A stretch of DNA of 64,000 nucleotides from Sclerotinia nivalis (GCA_029531795.1 JAPEIS010000013.1:1178001-1242000), one strand, 5' to 3'; shown: positions 47,886 through 58,596, counted from the first letter of the stretch. Made by a program: numbers and translations. The notes: generated from the letters alone by a model not told the origin.

Positions 47886-48332
47886 TCAACCCAAGCTTCC
47901 CACCACTTTTGAAGATCCGGATCCATAAATGTTCTTGTCGCGTTCCGTGCCCTGCCAAATCTGCCTTGCAGCGTCTCTTTTACGAATGATACTATGTAAA
48001 AGTGAGTTATAGCTCACATGAGTTGGTATTTCTTACTTGCTTCCCCAAAGTTCCAAGCCCGCGCGATAAGTACTTAAAGAGAAAATCCATACGCCCACCA
48101 TCATGATGATTAAATAAAGCTCTGGCGACATCCGAGGGTATCCTTCTTGCATAATCTTTATCTCTTCTTGTAAGAAACAGGGAAGGTGCACATATCTCGG
48201 CGTGGCCGTTTCCTTGGACTTGAAGGGGTGGGCGAAGCGCTCTCGAGGATATTGATAGGCATCTGTAGTTTGGAACATGATAGCTGAGCTTGCTATGAAG
48301 AGCCAAACGATCATCTTTGCTAGGCGTGACAT
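47886..48332 (-). CDS. Small predicted secreted or membrane protein (133 aa), unknown function
   Basis: Exons 48037..48332 and 47886..47991 across a 45-nt GT-AG intron. Start ATG 48330-48332. N-terminal signal peptide or anchor (MIVWLFIASSAIMFQTTDAY), a polar middle, then a hydrophobic helix (ELYLIIMMVGVWIFSLSTY). The spliced tail reads WGS|NIIRKRDAARQIWQGTERD. In order and spacing (leader, hydrophilic part, late hydrophobic stretch, intron) it resembles the ISG12-like neighbours at 48854-51378 but lacks their Gly-rich signature, so homology is not claimed. The second exon is the weak part: another phase has a longer open frame. Confidence 0.4.
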
Positions 48333-48853
48333 CGTTGCTAGTTGTTGTAACGTGCAGTGAGATTTCTGAGCACATTCGATCTCCCCGAAGGTTAATTCTT
48401 CAAGTGCCCAAGAATTTTAACAAGGTGAGAGAATTTTGCAAAGGTGAGTAAACATACTTGCAGACGAGGTGACTCGGATGTCAACATTTAGGGCAGAGAA
48501 ATTGCCGATTTATGCATATGCCCTGAGGTGTAACCTGAACTCCTATATTTCCATTCTTTGTGATTTTGGTCTTGTCTTGTTGTTACTATGCCTCACTAAT
48601 ATCTTCTATTCTACCTGAGAAAAGCTGGGATCCATACATTGCTCTTTATTGTGCGGGACAAGAAAATAAAGTGCACTCCATGGCACTGCTACATGTGGCT
48701 TTGGATTTAAATCCTCACACCTCACGATTGAAGATGGAAGGTCACCACACAGAGTTCGGTAGCACCAATTTTCCTGAATCATTGCAGAACTATTCTTACC
48801 AACCCTTGTAACACTATATCCATCACTCTTCACAGTGCTGCCTTCACTTCAAG

Positions 48854-49535
48854 CTACGATCCGGTTCCATCCCCACCAGCTCGTCCGCATAATCTAGCAC
48901 CGAGGCTACCCAGAGCGGCGGCTAACAACCGTGTAACCATCTTCACAGCAGCAGTTCCATAACCATCCATGGCTGCGCTTTGCAGGAATGCAAACACACT
49001 TCTTCCCCCGACCAACCCGATCTTGCTTTGCAGAAATGACGCGAAGGACGCTATCAAAAAGTAAGTTATATGCTTCGCTATCTCACTTTTCTTACTTACC
49101 AGCTCTCGGTCCCACCGAGGTGTAACCTAATAACCAGAGTACTGGACCACTTGCTGCAGTTGGTGCGAAGAAAACGACTCCGTCCACAATGTATGAAGCT
49201 GTTTGGCGTGGATTCGCCTTGATCCATTCTTTAATGATGTTTGGTAGATCCTGCCATCTAATCTTGTACCATTTGGCATGATCTTGCCATTCCTGTTGCC
49301 GAAAATTTGCTGGGATCAGTGCGTATTCTGTGTCTGTCGCTTCTTGAAGTGTGACACCATGCTCCTTGAAAGCTTTGTCGACGCCAACGGTCCATTCCGA
49401 GCGGAGGGATTGGAGCTCAGCGCGGTCGTAGGGTGGGAGTTCTTGATTGGAATAACTTACTCCATTGATAATCCGAGTAGATGTAGCTGTTCTTGTTACG
49501 AGAAGCCAGACGACGAATTTTAAAAACGACACCAT
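48854..49535 (-). CDS. ISG12/IFI6-16-like small membrane protein, paralogue A (210 aa)
   Basis: Exons 49100..49535 and 48854..49050; the 49-nt intron joins GPRA|ASFASFLQSKIGLVGG. Signal peptide MVSFLKFVVWLLVTRTATST; a hydrophilic part with SEWTVGVDKAFKEHGVTLQE and YKIRWQDLPNIIKEWIKANP; then a hydrophobic C-terminal module with VDGVVFFAPTAASGPVLWLL, GYTSVGPRA, VFAFLQSAAMDGYGTAAVKM. This Gly/Ala/Ser-rich module is the Ifi-6-16 family signature; animal members are interferon-induced mitochondrial or ER proteins, while fungal ones are uncharacterised. The paralogue at 50504-51378 shares exon structure and an intron at the same codon, so the two arose by local duplication. Function is unknown. Confidence 0.8.
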
Positions 49536-50503
49536 GGTTGTAGGTTGGTGTAAAGTTCGAGGTATTTTAGAAAGCTATCAGAGAAAATTGGTTTTTACAT
49601 GTTTGAGTCGAGGAAAGACGTTTATTTAAACAAAATAAAAAGAATGTGAGGAGACAGAGGAAGCAAGTTCGAAATCGAATGTTCGATGTTATCGTCGATC
49701 AAAAGTGCTTTTTCTTGGGTCTACGCCGTGGTATGCTGCGGAAACATGCATATATGATCTATCTCAACATTGCTTTATGCCGCAAACGTTTTGTGTAGCA
49801 CAAAACATATCTTTACTATTCCCCTTGGAATCTTTCATATTCGGAGGGATCTTCTGCATTCTGAGACATTGACTAATTGCACTATCTCAACCGAAGGCAT
49901 GGAAGAACATCACTGGAAGTTTCTATCATTGCCATTTACTAAAAAATTTGCTAGAGAGCACGATACCGAGTAAAACCGGAATATGTAGACATAGAAATGG
50001 TCCGCCGGAAAAAGAAATGTTCGATTTACGTCAAGAAATGCTGATGGACGCTGCTATCCCGAGGCTGACACTGAATCGTCCATGACAAACTTGACAAATC
50101 ATCCCAAGTAATCCCGTATTCTGTGTGGGCTTCATAAAAACATGCGAATGCATACGTAGATAGAATTGTGATCGAGATGAAATAAAGGGTTGAGCAACAA
50201 AATGTTCCTCCAAGCTTCTCTTCCGCATCCCCGCAACACACCAGTAACACAACCAATTTGGGGAAATTTATAACCTCAATCAATCACAGCTCAGTTGCTA
50301 CACAACTACTGATTTGGCTTGTAGCAGCTGTGGAGCAGCAGCTGACTAGACGTATAACATCAAGTTTAAAATTCGCGAATAAGGTGTCTGAAACGCAACG
50401 TGATGTACACCAACGGTTCATTAATAACGAGGCTACCTGCTTACTATGATCTCCTATCCCTGAACTATGCTTTGCATTCTTTAAGATGCCGAGAACATGA
50501 CGC
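49536..50503. other. Intergenic region with a relic of a third ISG12-like paralogue promoter
   Basis: The stretch 50188..50275 is clearly related to the upstream region of paralogue B on both sides of the inverted-repeat element (shared CTCCAAGCTTC, CCCCGCAAC, GTAAC and GGGGAAATTT words in the same order). Continuing towards lower coordinates, ACAATTCTATCTACGTATG resembles the sequence just before the start of paralogue B, but the coding frame after it is short and lacks the family signature. It is best read as the promoter and decayed 5' part of a third copy. Confidence 0.5.
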
Positions 50504-51378
50504 TCAAAGCTTCGCGGCGCCATTCCTAGCAGCACCGCCCGATCCCAAGAGGCCACCAACAAGACTACCCGCAGCAACACCAAGTCTTGTCACCATATTC
50601 ACAGCACCAAGCCCATAGCCTCCCATACCGGCACTCTGAAGATAGGCATACAGGCTCTTCGCACCAACCACGCCAAACTTGCTTTGTAACATTGATGCAA
50701 AAGAAGCTGTTGAAAAATTTAGCACCATAAGCCTTTCGAGATTCTTCACTTACCAGCCCTTGGTCCTTTACCCGCGAATCCTAACGCCCACAGAATCGGA
50801 CCACTAGATGCAGCTGGAGCAAAGAATACGATTCCATTCACAACATAAAACGCCGTCTGGTATGGATGTTCCTGAATATAGTGCTGGATATCGACCGATA
50901 GATCCTTCCATTCAATTTCATAGATTTTAGCATGCGCCTTTTCGACCTCATCACGGAATTCAGAGGGAAGTTGTGTATAGGTTGCTTCTGCAGTCTCTTT
51001 AAGCGCGGTACCATGGTTCTTAAAAGCGTCCATGACACCAGTGGTCCACTCGGCGGCGAGCTTTTGGAACTCCATGACTTCAGGGGAGGTAATTGTTTCC
51101 ATGACTTGAGTATGCACCTTATCAATGTTATCCCAGATTCCTGAAGGCACCTGTGCATAGATTGCTTCCGCCGACTCTTTCAGCGCGGTACCGTGTTTTT
51201 GAAAACCGGCAGTAAATGCAGCGCCAACTTCCTAAAAGTCAATGGTTTGAAGAGAGAAAAGTGCTTGGGCGAGTGGATTCTCGTTGTTCGTACCTTGATT
51301 CATGGCACTAGGATTCATGGCACTAGTAGGTGTTGCGAGGAGGCATGCGCAGGCAGCGATCTTTCTAAAATTAACCAT
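50504..51378 (-). CDS. ISG12/IFI6-16-like small membrane protein, paralogue B, with internal duplication (253 aa)
   Basis: Exons 51294..51378, 50754..51227, 50504..50706. The 47-nt second intron joins GPRA|ASFASMLQSKFGVVGAK at the same place as in paralogue A. The first intron (51228..51293) must end at GGAAG to keep frame (MNQ|VGAAFTAGFQKHG); a nearer TTTTAG would shift it, so this join is less sure. N-terminus MVNFRKIAACACLLATPTSA is a signal peptide. The hydrophilic part carries two copies of a helical unit, FTAGFQKHGTALKESAEAIY and VMDAFKNHGTALKETAEATY, where paralogue A has one. The C-terminal module has VNGIVFFAPAASSGPILWAL, LYAYLQSAGMGGYGLGAVNM and a Gly-rich tail. An inverted-repeat element sits 170 nt upstream of the start. 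Role unknown. Confidence 0.78.
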
Positions 51379-51541
51379 CGACGTAGATTGTTATACGGTG
51401 TAGAATGAAAAAGATACCGAGATGCTCCGATCCTATTCAATAGTTAAAATATATATCAATATAAGAAAAAGGCGGATTTGAATGGCAGCTTTGAAAGTGA
51501 GGGGAGGTTAAACAACCAAGCGTTGCTCCAAGCTTCCTTCC

Positions 51542-51548
51542 CCGCAAC
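51542..51548. repeat. Target-site duplication CCGCAAC, left copy
   Basis: Seven bases identical to the copy right after the element (52317..52323). The paralogous empty site near 50235 contains it once. Confidence 0.75.
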
Positions 51549-52316
51549 TACGGCATGATTTAAGAGAGGGTCGTCCGTTAAGTGAAAAAGTGAAAAAGCG
51601 AAAAAGTGAAAATATCGAATTTTCAATACCATTCTAAAATATTTATAATTAGTATGTATTTAAAGCTCTAATCCTTAGTATTTTTATAATATAATTCATT
51701 TTGAATTTTATTAATATTTTATTGATTGATAAGGGGGTAGAAAATGAAAATTGAAATAAATGATAAGGTTTTTCGAAGTTACTAGTTCGATATATAGATC
51801 ACAATTTTAATTTAGAGTTATATACTATTTTCAAAATCATTTCTAATTTCATTCAAAAAGAATGATTTAAAATATATGATTTAATCAAAAAGTTATAACT
51901 AGATACTATTAGTTAAGGGCTCTAAAAGTATATAATTTTCGAAGGGTTTGGTTCTATTGTTGTTGTTCAATAATTATTTGAAGTGAATAATTATAACGAT
52001 AATAATAATAATGAGGTTTAAAATAAAATTGAAATCTAAGACATTAATATTGAATCTCATTTTCTTATCATTATAATTATTCATTTCAAATAATTATTGA
52101 ACAACAACTATAGAGCCAAACCCTTCGAAAATTATATACTTTTAAAGCCCTCAATTGATAATATCTAGTTACAACTTTTCAGAATTTATTTATTATAATT
52201 TTCGAAATTTTATTGAATTATTAAAGTTGAAAAACTCAAAATAATCATTTTCATTTTCTGATTTTCAGAATTTCATTTTTCACTTAACGGACGACCCTTT
52301 CTTAAATCATGCCGTA
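51549..52316. mobile_element. Non-autonomous inverted-repeat (foldback/MITE-like) element with 7-bp target duplication
   Basis: 768 bp, strongly AT-rich, no coding capacity. The ends are inverted repeats: left TACGGCATGATTTAAGAGAG, then GGTCGTCCGTTAAGTGAAAA; the right end is the reverse complement of the same with one change (AAGAAAGG for AAGAGAGG). A second inner pair of inverted repeats, about 51910-52012 against 52060-52190 (for example TCGAAGGGTTTGG / CCAAACCCTTCGA, AATAATTATTTGAA / TTCAAATAATTATT), brackets a short centre, so the unit can fold into a long hairpin. It is flanked by direct repeats CCGCAAC (51542..51548 and 52317..52323). The paralogous sequence near 50235 has a single CCGCAAC and no element, which fixes both borders. 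Confidence 0.85.
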
Positions 52317-52323
52317 CCGCAAC
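52317..52323. repeat. Target-site duplication CCGCAAC, right copy
   Basis: Right copy of the 7-bp direct repeat flanking the inverted-repeat element. Confidence 0.75.
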
Positions 52324-52576
52324 GCGCCTGTAACGTAACGCGATCAATTCGGGAAATTTCTACAGAATTCCTGTATGGCTGATGCGCCCTAGAAAATGAA
52401 TATGTTGTGAACCAAATGTGCCGTTTCGAGTTACTGGGTACTATTTTATTGTTATACTACGACTTGGCAGATTGGTTTAGGGACAAGAAGGAAAACCGGT
52501 ACGGGCTACCAATGCATTCCACCGCAATCCACTGCGACTTCTGGGTTTGCTGATAAAGATCCAGTCCTCAGCGAAA

Positions 52577-54866
52577 ATGCTCCACGAAATACTCCTCTCG
52601 CTCTCGGGACATCCGTCTCCGCTCCTCACTGCCGATCATACATCCTCATCCTCGATCCTCTCCCCCTCAGAAAAGTCCCTCCTCTCCTCTGTCGCCCATC
52701 TAAGTGACCTTCACTGCAAGCTCCTCGCGCATACAAGTACAATATCTTCAAAGCACTCCTCGAGCATCTGCCAAGCTGTTGCTACATCTATAAGCTCCGT
52801 ACATCTTGTAAGCTTTCAACGGAAAGTGCTTGAGGTTGAGAATGGCATCTTGCGCAAAGATTCTGGGAGTGTGGGTGCATATAATATTGTGCCGTTGACA
52901 TTTATCGTGGAGAAGTTCTCTGGCTGCACAAGGCGAATGGAATGGTTCTTGGAGATTGTGGATTTCATGATGCAAGATGCGGGCGAAAAGAAGTGTAGTG
53001 GGGCAATGGTCATCGACAAGTTGTGCAATGCTATACAAACAGGATATGCGGATATAGAGGAGGCAGCATTAAGTCTAGTGAAGGTTGCGCAGACTGCTTG
53101 GCTGAAGCAGGTATCGGCCTGGATTCTGTATGGACGATTACCCAGTTTTGGACGCGAGGATTTCTTCGTTCAAGAGGATGAATCTGGGGTACAATTTCAT
53201 GCTCATTGCTTAAATGAAAAACCGCTGACTGGTCTGATGATAGGATTACAAGAACAATAAGGACTTGTTGCCAGCGTTTGTGTCAGATTCCACGGCCTCA
53301 TCGCTTCTTTTCATCGGACGATCCTTGAACCATATTCGAGTTAAGGGCATCTCCTCTGCATCATCTCCAGAACTCGACCTATTATCCTCTCATTTACGAC
53401 AATTATCTACCCTCAAGTTCCCAATCAATGGCGCCAATTTCGCACGAGTCATAGGCGCTATCCGTCTTTCCCTATCCCAAACTACTTTACAAAAGCTCTT
53501 GCCGTTGAGCAAAGTCATTGAAGTCTTGACATTACTACGAGAATTCTTTTTGCTTGGTCGAGGAGAATTTGCCATAGCGTTGATATCTGAGGCCGATGAA
53601 AAGATTCGATCACGATGGAGAAGATCCGAAAATTTGGGATATGAGAAGAAGGAAGGCCTGGGAAATATTGTTGTGAAGGAAGGGGAAGTCTCTGCTGTCC
53701 TTGCTAGGACCTGGGCTGCGATGGGCGCACAACAAGGCCAGAACGATGAAGAGGATGATGACGATTTGCTTGAACTTGCAAGGGATCTTGTTCAGTTGAG
53801 CATTACAAAAGGAAATCCGAATACACCAGGGAAGGCCAGCTTAAGAGCTTCGCAATCTTCTGTGGCTGTCTCCACCCCTTTCCAGAATCTCCTTCTTTCA
53901 GTTCCTGTAGCTCTTACAATGCACATCCCTTCGCCACTAGATCTATTCCTTACTCCATCTGACATCCAGATGTATTCAAGCATCAATGCTTACCTTTTAG
54001 CAGTTCACAGGGCACACTTGCGGCTCACTAATCTTTGGAAGATAACTTCGTTACGTCGCGATCATCCAGCACCTCCTGGCCCACCTTTGGGAAGTTCTAC
54101 TTTTGGCCGAAAGAAGGTCCTCACACTTCGAAGTAGAGCTAAAGAACGTTCTCACGCCATGCGTAGCGTATGGGCAACCAGCAGCGCTGCAGTCTTCTTT
54201 TTAGGTGAGACAGAAGCATATCTTCAAGGCGAGGTTGTACAAGGAACATGGTTAGGCTTTACAGCCTGGCTCACAGGAGAGACGCAGGCACCAAGATCCC
54301 AAGATGAAGATGAAGATATCTGGCTGCAAGCTGCCAAACAATCGACCTCGGGGAACGCTAGCCACAATCATGATCCACAAACACTCGCAGATGCACATAG
54401 GAGATACCTCGCTGCTTTAGCATCCAATCTTCTTCTAAGTACATCAACTTTTACGGACCCGTTATACTATCTACTACAGCAAATCGATCACCTCGTCGCT
54501 CTTGTCCATCGTATTCACTCTATCTGGCAATCGCTGGATCTTGAAGCCGATGAGGGAGTAGTAGATGCATTCTCTGACTTCCACAAAGAAGAACAGGATA
54601 TCAAAGAACAGCTTGTAACAGTAGCAACACGGGTAAAAGATGCAATTGAAGAATTGGTTAAGACTCTACGGGACATAGACCAAGATAAGAATGGCTGGGA
54701 TAGCGGATATGAAGAACTGGTCTTGGGAGAGGAAGGGGCATACGTTCCTGCTAAAGTTGGTAGGGTGGACAGGCTACTAATGAAGCTTGATTTTGGAGGT
54801 TGGTTTGATAAAAGGGGTAATGAGGAAACAGGGGATGTTTTTGATGATTTGGGCGATTATGATTAA
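52577..54866 (+). CDS. GCP4: Gamma-tubulin complex component 4 (GCP4, Spc97/Spc98 family)
   Basis: Structural subunit of the gamma-tubulin ring complex, which nucleates microtubules at spindle pole bodies. Exons 52577..53188 and 53244..54866; 744 residues. The first ATG (52577) opens with MLHEILLSLSGHPSPL, the GCP4 hallmark; the frame upstream has only TTG. The 55-nt intron has a CTGAC branch and joins QEDESG|DYKNNKDLLPAF; without it the frame stops after MIGLQEQ. Grip1 N-terminal domain: RRMEWFLEIVDFMMQD, AWILYGRLPSFGREDFFVQ, SSLLFIGRSLNHIRVKG. C-terminal gamma-tubulin-binding domain: VPVALTMHIPSPLDLFLTP, YSSINAYLLAVHRAHLRLTN, MRSVWATSSAAVFFLGETEA, then RYLAALASNLLLSTSTFTDP. Acidic tail EETGDVFDDLGDYD. 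It is somewhat longer than animal GCP4 (about 667). Confidence 0.9.
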
Positions 54867-55286
54867 TGAATTATTGGTTTTTGAAACCGCAAGGAAGGGG
54901 GGGGATGGACAATACCCAGGCGTTCAGGCACCGGTTGTATCATTATGAATTCACAATAAAGCGCATCGGCCAAATAATCTTTTTGTCAGCCAGTTTAGAG
55001 AGCTAATATTTTTAGTGGAAAGTTGTTTAGTTGGATGTAATTGCTCCACAAAAACCACTGTCAAACAGGGAATTCATAAGGGCCGTAGCAAGGTAAGTGT
55101 GTGCGAGGACCTGTTTGATATATCAAGTTTGTTCCACTTCTTTACCGATCTTCTTTTTCTTATCCCCGGGTTTTAATTGTTAATCTAGTGGTTTTCTCAC
55201 TGTTCAACCTCTTCAGGCCCCAGCTTCCCTTGACAATTCCGAGGTGGGACGTAGAGAACAGTTTCATAGTCAATATTCCATGTTTC
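54867..55286. other. Convergent intergenic region
   Basis: About 420 nt between GCP4 and the A-domain gene, both 3' ends. The frame after the A-domain stop continues as readable sequence for about 30 codons but shows no carrier-protein motif. No gene. Confidence 0.55.
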
Positions 55287-57120
55287 TTAGAGACTCTCCA
55301 GTTCCTTCGCATACAACTCCATCGCCCTAGCTCTGTGAATTGCTCCTTTCGGATTCCTTGGAAGGGCCTTTTGGGGATCGGCAATAATGATGCACTCCTT
55401 TTGCACCCAAGCTTCTTCTCGATATTTCTTATTGATACCATCAACGATAATCCAAAGTTCTTCAATTAGCTTCTCTTTATACCCAGACTCATCTGCGTTA
55501 ATGCCATCTTTCAATTCCACAAGAAGACCTGTTTTCGTGGCAAAACTCTCGTTGAAAAACTTGCCGGCAGGAACCATGAGTCCATCCCTAACATCCGGGT
55601 GCTTCGTCACGGCATGATCCATATATTGCGGGTTGAATGGTCGGGATGCCACATTATCTACAACTATCAAAATAATATCGTCTGCACGCCCACGGTATGC
55701 CCATAAACCTTTCTTTGTAGGATGAGGAGAGAATAAATCTTTGGTAGGATATTCTTCCAGGTCCGGGTAAATCTTAAATACAGGTTGTTCGAACTCAGGG
55801 TCGGAATTGCGTACAACAACTGCTTCATAAAGTTGATCATCCTCTGAGAAAAGTCGATATTCAAGACCTGCAGCAGGATGGGTACATTGATACTTCCAGT
55901 CTTCCGCCGGCCAGTCCCCAGACTTGCGTATATTTGGAAATGGGGATGTTTCGGTAGATCCGTTCGAACTCCAAAATTTGAATTTTGACGTTATGATATC
56001 ACCGAATTGTTGGGGCAAATCGCCACCTCCAAACCATATTGTGTCGAGTTTGCGGGTAAGCAGTTCTTCTAATAATTGCGGATTCGTGGCGATTTCGTGG
56101 ACCATCCATGGAGGTGCACATAGTGAATCTACTGGGGTATGTTTCATGATTTCAGCGAGAGATGAAGCTGTAGCCCGTTCCATTGGCAGAGGAAATACGA
56201 TGATGTTTTGATTGGCTAGTGATTCGGCGAAACAATTTATGCTCGATGCCTATGTCAGACAGTCAGTCTTCTGGCTGAAATCAACCAAGATCGAAAAGCA
56301 AGTAGAATAGAAGAGAAATACTTGCATGAAATGGTGGAAGGTTCATGAGAATTCGTGTGCATTGGTACTCTTTTTCTCTCGATTCGAAACCCTCTGGTGG
56401 AACTAATTGAACCATTCTCATATATGTCGCTACGAAGTCGTGGGTATAGATAACTGGTTTTGGGAGACCAGTCGTACCGGATGTGTGAAGACAGACTAAA
56501 GGCTCATTCTTAGCCTCGTTGAAAGTTTTGCTGAAGGGGAAATGTTCATAGTTTTTGTCCAGGAGCTCATCGACACTTGGAACGGTAATGGTACGTAGTT
56601 CGGATATGCTATTAAGTATCGCCGGTACTCCCAGTGGGACCGGGTCTGTGGTCGCTAAAATGTGACAATCCAGAGCTTTGAATAGACTGATGTTTCCCTC
56701 GTTGCTGTTATAAGGGGAGATGAGAAGTATCTATCACGCATCAATATATTTAACATACCAACGTATCGTATCAATACATACTTTGTAACCAGCTTTCGCA
56801 GCTCCCAAAACCATAGTAGCATATCTAATATCATTCCAACCCATAAAGCAAATAGTCGGGAAGTCTTTTTCGGATCCAGAGCCAAGCTCATTGATTAGCC
56901 ACCATGCAATACCATTTACAGCATTTGCAAGCGCAGAGTAAGTGATTTTTCGAAATCCTTCAGAGTAGGTGGTGGAGGAGACTGGTACTACTGCCCAAAG
57001 CGCATTAGGTCGTGTATTGGCCATGCCGTCCACGATATTGTTTAAAAGTTGTTTCTTGGTGGGAACATCTTTGGCGTGTTTCGGTCCTGGGCGACCTTCG
57101 TTGAATATAATCGTGGCCAT
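55287..57120 (-). CDS. Stand-alone adenylation (AMP-binding) enzyme, NRPS-like A domain only
   Basis: ATP-dependent carboxylate-activating enzyme of the adenylate-forming superfamily. Exons 56782..57120, 56326..56730, 55287..56249; 568 residues. Intron 1 is GT-AG (51 nt). Intron 2 (56250..56325) has a GC donor, GCAAGT, with AG acceptor: only this join gives LPPFH|ASSINCF in frame. Core motifs: LHTSGTTGLPKPV (A3), WFGGGDLP, NGSTE (A5 region), YRGRADDII (A8) and the A10-like lysine in NPKGAIHRARAMELY. The protein stops at ELYAKELESL, where NRPS-like reductases would continue into thiolation and reductase domains; no LGxDS motif is visible downstream. It is therefore a free A-domain enzyme or a truncated NRPS-like synthetase. 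The substrate is unknown. No biosynthetic neighbour is seen. Confidence 0.85.
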
Positions 57121-58596
57121 GATTATTGTTGTGAAGTATCTTGAAAAAAATGGATGGAAAGTGTTTAAGAGATTGATGGTGCACGTCGGATGTTTTATGT
57201 CGGCATATATTATTTTGCGAAGGCCAACTATTGGTATCTACCACAGACTATGCATATTCACCACCAACACACATCTAAGTTGATGACTGCATACTGTCAA
57301 TATTTCCGGATTAAGACACGGCATATGAGACCGACTACGTATATAATTTGACTCCACGAATTATTTGTTACAAGTTTCACTAAAGACAAATCCTATTGGT
57401 GAACTTCCACCCATCGATCCAGGTTAAATTCACTTCTTACCAAGGCTGCTTCTTGGCTAAGGCATTAAAATCCTGATTTTACTCCATTTTCCTGCAGGTG
57501 CCAACCCCAATACTCTAAACCCAGACGTTTGAATGCCGCACATTGATTTTCAGTGTGGTCTGCCATCATACAGTTGTCCATGGTCGTCTGGTTATTGTAG
57601 CCATAATGATGATGTTTCTGCTGCTGTTTACTTCTTGAGTGTCACAGATGGAGTACTATTATTTAATTTAAGAAGGCTTAATTTTCATTGCATGGCGAAG
57701 ACGAAAAAAGAAATAAGTACTAGGCATACAAGTATTGTGAGTTTCGTGGTAGTACCATAAAAGTATGAAAGAATACTCCGTTCTTTGGACCCAGTTCTAA
57801 CTCTCAACTCGACATATCATTCAAACTACCCCAACATCCCAATACATTTCGTTTCTCAAATATTGTATTTGACAGAAGATACCAAAAAGTCTTTTGTTGC
57901 ATATCTAACTGAATTTTATTTGAGAAATTCCGTCAATCCATAATTGGAACCCAATTGGAATTTTTCAGATATGCAACAATACCTTTGTATCTCAGAGTCT
58001 CAGCCAATGAAAGCTACTGTACAGCACTATGATTATATTTAAGATAGAACTAATTTGGAGTTTTGTTGTATATCTATTAGATTTCGATAATGGTTTTGTC
58101 TGTTATATATTCGGAATCATATTCCAGAATCTTATTGAAATATTTCAGATATACAACAATGTATTGAGTCCCAAAAGATTAACCAATCAAAGCTACTATA
58201 TTATATTTGGGACAGGATTACTTGGTAGTATTGTTGTATATCTGTCGGAATTTCGAATAGAAGGGCATATCACATTCCGAATTCTGGATTAGGAGAAACT
58301 TATCTAGATGAAAGAATCATGAAGAATATTCTGACTTTTTCGGACATGTAACAAAACTTTTGACTTGAGAAGTTAGCCAATCAAAGCTACGATGTTGTAT
58401 TATGATATAGCTGGGACATGGCCACTTTGGAAGTCTAACCCGTTGAGGTGGAGTTCAATTCGTATGAAGGGGAGAACGAGGGGCATTAAAGTCCACTTGT
58501 GCAAATAGGCCATTTAAAGAAGCTAGTTTAGTGAATGCATTGAGTTTCTGAAAAAGAAGATCAAATATTCAAACAGCCAGCTGCTCCAAACTCGAA
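57121..58596. other. Intergenic region with a tandem hairpin array
   Basis: 57121-57880 has no gene. 57894-58390 is the tandem array listed separately. The remaining 200 nt have no recognisable feature. Confidence 0.55.
57894..58390. repeat. Three tandem units of about 168 bp, each with an inverted repeat
   Basis: Unit marks: left arm TTGTTGYATATCT at 57894..57906, 58063..58075, 58231..58243; right arm AGATATRCAACAA at 57967..57979 and 58147..58159, degenerate near 58342..58354; conserved tail RCCAATSAAAGCTACT at 58003..58018, 58182..58197, 58376..58390. In units 1 and 2 the arms are exact reverse complements: GCATATC/GATATGC in unit 1 and GTATATC/GATATAC in unit 2, a paired change. Between units, TATATTT-GA(C/T)AG words also recur. 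No open frame uses the pattern. Confidence 0.8.

Larger units (their letters stand above)
51379..52576. other. Upstream region of paralogue B and GCP4, carrying an inverted-repeat element
   Basis: Divergent intergenic region. 51379-51548 is the proximal promoter of paralogue B, 51549-52316 is the inserted element, and 52317-52576 is the rest of the old promoter and the GCP4 upstream region. No gene inside. Confidence 0.7.

Noticed and set aside
47513..47926. 137-residue frame starting MDPDLQKWWEAWVEAL
   Set aside because: The upstream exon can be joined to it only out of phase; the in-phase splice leads to a stop at 47886. Kept as a doubt about exon 2 of the 47886-48332 gene.
51549..52316. 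Tc1/mariner assignment based on TA at both ends of the inverted-repeat element
   Set aside because: The TA belongs to the inverted repeat itself; the paralogous empty site shows that the duplicated target is CCGCAAC.
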